A stretch of DNA of 64,000 nucleotides from Palleronia marisminoris. GTDB taxonomy: Bacteria > Pseudomonadota > Alphaproteobacteria > Rhodobacterales > Rhodobacteraceae. Made by a program: the position numbers and the translations under genes. How positions within the stretch are numbered: position 1 is the first letter of the stretch; each line of letters starts with the position of its first letter. The stretch lies in contig NZ_FWFV01000003.1 in the NCBI RefSeq assembly GCF_900172315.1, positions 62,001 through 126,000 on the forward strand, read 5' to 3'. Of the stretch, positions 62,103 to 64,000 are shown piece after piece. The notes below the pieces were generated by a model. The model was not told the origin of the DNA. It worked only from the letters and a program-made list of their open reading frames with translations, and did no database searches.

Positions 62103-62782
62103 TTCCGGGAGCGAACGCTACGGCGCGCAGAGTTCAACGCCAAACCATCCGGCGGGCGGCCTGCCCTCGGGGATGCCGGTCGCTGCGCCCGAATTCCGTG
62201 CGGTCCGCCGCAAATTTGAGCGCTTCCGCAGCGGGGGCCGGCGCTTCCGTCGGGACCAGCTTACATCAGGGCGGTCGCGACGCCATATGATGGGGGCGGC
62301 GGTATCCTCCGCCATAGAAAGGCGTCACTTGATGACCATGTTTTCCATGAAGCCGAAATTCGATCTTGCAGAATTCCTTGCCGTGCCCGCCCCCAAGGGA
62401 GCAGCCCGGACCGGTGGCGCACGACGTCGCGGGACGCAGTTCCAGCCAAGTGCGGCATCGAAGGCGGCGTCCAAGCCCGCGGGTGCTGCGGTAGTCAGCC
62501 CCTCGGACAAGGCCTGACTACCCGGCGCCTGGGCAGTCATGGGTGCCTCGGGGTCAGGGCACACGGCTTCTGACCCCATACCTGCCGGCGCGACACCATC
62601 ACCTTCACCACGCATGCCGCCACGGCCTTTCGGCACGGTGTCGCCGCAGATGAAGTGCCCCGCGATCCTCTTCCTTCTTCCGCGGAAGAACCGGTGAAGG
62701 GTTGCCTCTGCCGCTCGATCGCGCTTTTCCTGTGTCTTTCGGCGGTGCATCTGCATCCTGAAACGAAGAGGAGCCCGATTGC
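62103..62782. other. 680-bp region with little support for genes
   Basis: The left part must contain the promoter for minus-strand nasT-nasS. One short open frame (62332-62517) is listed separately. From about 62518 to 62770 I see no coding pattern, only GC-rich sequence upstream of the DUF2238 gene. Confidence 0.4.
62332..62517 (+). CDS. possible small basic protein (61 aa)
   Basis: ATG 62332, preceded by AAAGG at marginal spacing; in-frame ATG codons follow at 62338 and 62347. The product begins MTMFSMKPKFDLAEFLAV and continues as an Ala/Lys/Arg-rich basic tail. Could be a small nucleic-acid-associated protein, but support is weak. Confidence 0.3.
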   Translation: MTMFSMKPKFDLAEFLAVPAPKGAARTGGARRRGTQFQPSAASKAASKPAGAAVVSPSDKA

Positions 62783-63484
62783 GTGAAGGCCAAGGTCACA
62801 ACGCTGCTTTCGCGCCTGGTGTGGGCTCTCGCACTGGGGGCTCTTGGGTTCGGGATCGCGACCGGGGACCGGCTTCTGGTCCTGGGGGCCGGCGGCGCTG
62901 TCGCGATGGCGCTGCTGCCGGTGGTCTACACCTGGCTTTCCGGCATCCTGGTACCGGCGGGGTTGCGGGACGGCATCCTGGTCTTCTGCCTTGCCGCCTT
63001 CGTCGGGGGCGAATGGGGCGGCCTGTATCAGGATGACCTGGTTTGGGACACGTCGCTTCACATCCTGGCCGCGGCGGTTCTGGCGCTGACCGGCTACGCG
63101 CTCGCGCTTCTACCTACTGCCGGGGCGCCGCCGCGGACCAGCCTCTGGGTGCTGTCGGTTCTTGCCGTCGGGTTGGCCTCGACCGTCGGCGCGGCATGGG
63201 AGCTGTTCGAGGCCACCGTCGACGCCCTCTTCGGCACCAACGCGCAGCGATCCGGCCTGCCCGACACGATGGGCGACATGGCCGCCAATCTCGCCGGGGC
63301 TATCTATGGCGCGATGGTCGGCCAGCTGGCGCTGCGGGGGCGCTGGCGGCTGCCCTTGTCCGGCCTTCTGCTGACGGCCCTGAGGCAGAACCCCGTCGTC
63401 TTCGGTGCCTATCCGGGCACCCCCTTCCCCCGACACACGGCACGGCCGAAACCGGCCGGATGGACAGGAGGCCGCACGTCTTGA
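62783..63484 (+). CDS. DUF2238 (YjdF-like) membrane protein
   Basis: 233 residues from a GTG. Five or six hydrophobic segments; family motifs LYQDDLVWDTSLHILAAAVLALTGY, VGAAWELFEATVDALFGTN and LPDTMGDMAANLAGAIYG. DUF2238/YjdF function is not known. The conserved D, H, E and D residues within membrane segments suggest a metal- or proton-related role. Its stop overlaps the idi start. Confidence 0.75.
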   Translation: MKAKVTTLLSRLVWALALGALGFGIATGDRLLVLGAGGAVAMALLPVVYTWLSGILVPAGLRDGILVFCLAAFVGGEWGGLYQDDLVWDTSLHILAAAVLALTGYALALLPTAGAPPRTSLWVLSVLAVGLASTVGAAWELFEATVDALFGTNAQRSGLPDTMGDMAANLAGAIYGAMVGQLALRGRWRLPLSGLLLTALRQNPVVFGAYPGTPFPRHTARPKPAGWTGGRTS

Positions 63485-63996
63485 CCGATCTCATCCCCGC
63501 CTGGATCGATGGAGAGCTTGTGCCCGTCGAAAAGCTGCGCGTTCACCGCGAGGGGCTTCGGCACAAGGCCGTCTCGGTCTTCGTCAACGCGGGCGGCGAG
63601 ACGCTGATCCAGAAGCGCGCCGCCGCGAAATACCACACACCCGGCCTCTGGGCGAACGCCTGCTGCACCCATCCCCACTGGAGGGAGACACCCGACGCCT
63701 GCGCGCGCAGGCGTCTGCGCGAAGAGCTTGGCCTCTCGACCGATGCGCCCTTCGTGCATCGCGGACAGGTGACCTACCGGGCGGATGTGGGACAGGGTCT
63801 GACCGAACACGAAAGCGTCGAGATCTACACCGTCGACCTGCCCCGGAAGGTGACGCCTCACCCCGATCCGGCCGAGGTCGGCGACACGCGGTGGATGGGG
63901 TGGGATGCGCTCGAGCGTGAGATCGCCGCCCGACCCGATGCGTTCACCCCGTGGCTGCGCATCTACCTGGCCGACCATCGCGCGTTGGTCACTTGA
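63481..63996 (+). CDS. idi: isopentenyl-diphosphate delta-isomerase (type 1)
   Basis: About 171 residues from TTG 63481, with AGGAGG ten bases upstream; an ATG at 63460 precedes that ribosome site and is less likely. Type 1 IDI residues: RHKAVSVFVNAGGETLIQKRA, GLWANACCTHPH with the catalytic Cys, ARRRLREELGL (Nudix box) and YRADVGQGLTEHESVEIY with the catalytic Glu. It interconverts IPP and DMAPP for isoprenoids. The TTGA overlap with DUF2238 implies co-translation. Confidence 0.93.
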   Translation: MTDLIPAWIDGELVPVEKLRVHREGLRHKAVSVFVNAGGETLIQKRAAAKYHTPGLWANACCTHPHWRETPDACARRRLREELGLSTDAPFVHRGQVTYRADVGQGLTEHESVEIYTVDLPRKVTPHPDPAEVGDTRWMGWDALEREIAARPDAFTPWLRIYLADHRALVT

Positions 63997-64000
63997 ACGA

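Noticed and set aside
62325-62756. Minus-strand open frame of 143 codons
   Set aside because: No ribosome site, no recognisable domain and unlike codon structure; opposite a short plus-strand frame that is itself weak.

Overview
This 64-kb, GC-rich window looks like chromosome of an alphaproteobacterium, most likely Rhodobacterales (Roseobacter/Rhodobacter group). The basis is gene content and order: pcm-tolC-popZ-like synteny, a Paracoccus-type nas cluster with NasS/NasT, an HWE-type sensor kinase, several TRAP and Liv transporters, and a CCA-encoding tRNA-Cys. Nothing was searched; all calls come from reading motifs, gene order and base patterns.

Layout. 1-3.4 kb: the end of a sugar/glycerol-phosphate ABC ATPase, a metal-dependent phosphohydrolase, a 3-methyladenine DNA glycosylase and RsgA. 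3.6-9.4 kb (minus): stress and envelope genes (DUF2383, YihY), a receiver-only response regulator with an HWE kinase, and an NAD pair (nadE, pncC). 9.8-14.8 kb (plus): TauE/SafE and SulP anion transporters, a universal stress protein, a ribbon-helix-helix regulator and a PHB-depolymerase-type esterase. 14.9-23.3 kb (minus): catalase, a CocE hydrolase coupled to an ATP-grasp ligase, a PopZ-like protein, TolC and Pcm.

23.8-33.9 kb is a 10.1-kb integrative element inserted in tRNA-Cys(GCA) and bounded by exact 53-bp direct repeats. It carries a P4-type tyrosine integrase, excisionase-like proteins, an AEP primase-SF3 helicase fusion resembling the phage NrS-1 polymerase family, an iteron-like array of TTCTGTC/GACAGAA heptamers next to that gene, and a set of unknown small proteins. 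At the attL end is a plus-strand cargo module (unknown 284-aa protein, PIN nuclease, tiny membrane protein). No capsid, portal or tail gene was recognised, so it looks like a self-replicating phage-satellite-like island.

34-39.3 kb: a branched-chain amino-acid-type ABC importer (LivJ, G, F, H, M). 39.4-47.8 kb: uronate-dehydrogenase-like SDR, true formylglycine-generating enzyme, an orphan membrane protein, a Gfo/Idh oxidoreductase and a TRAP transporter whose large permease has an unusual FNFGG-repeat tail. 47.9-53.6 kb: a siderophore ABC importer beside a decayed TonB receptor. 53.7-62.1 kb: a nitrite-assimilation operon (nirB, nirD, nitrite channel, phosphoribosyltransferase-like gene, cysG) downstream of nasT-nasS. 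Its leader holds two hexaloop hairpins and an overlapping terminator, the signature of ANTAR antitermination. The nitrate reductase gene is deleted to about 62 C-terminal codons and no nitrate transporter is present, so the operon appears reduced from nitrate to nitrite use. 62.8-64 kb: a DUF2238 membrane protein and isopentenyl-diphosphate isomerase.
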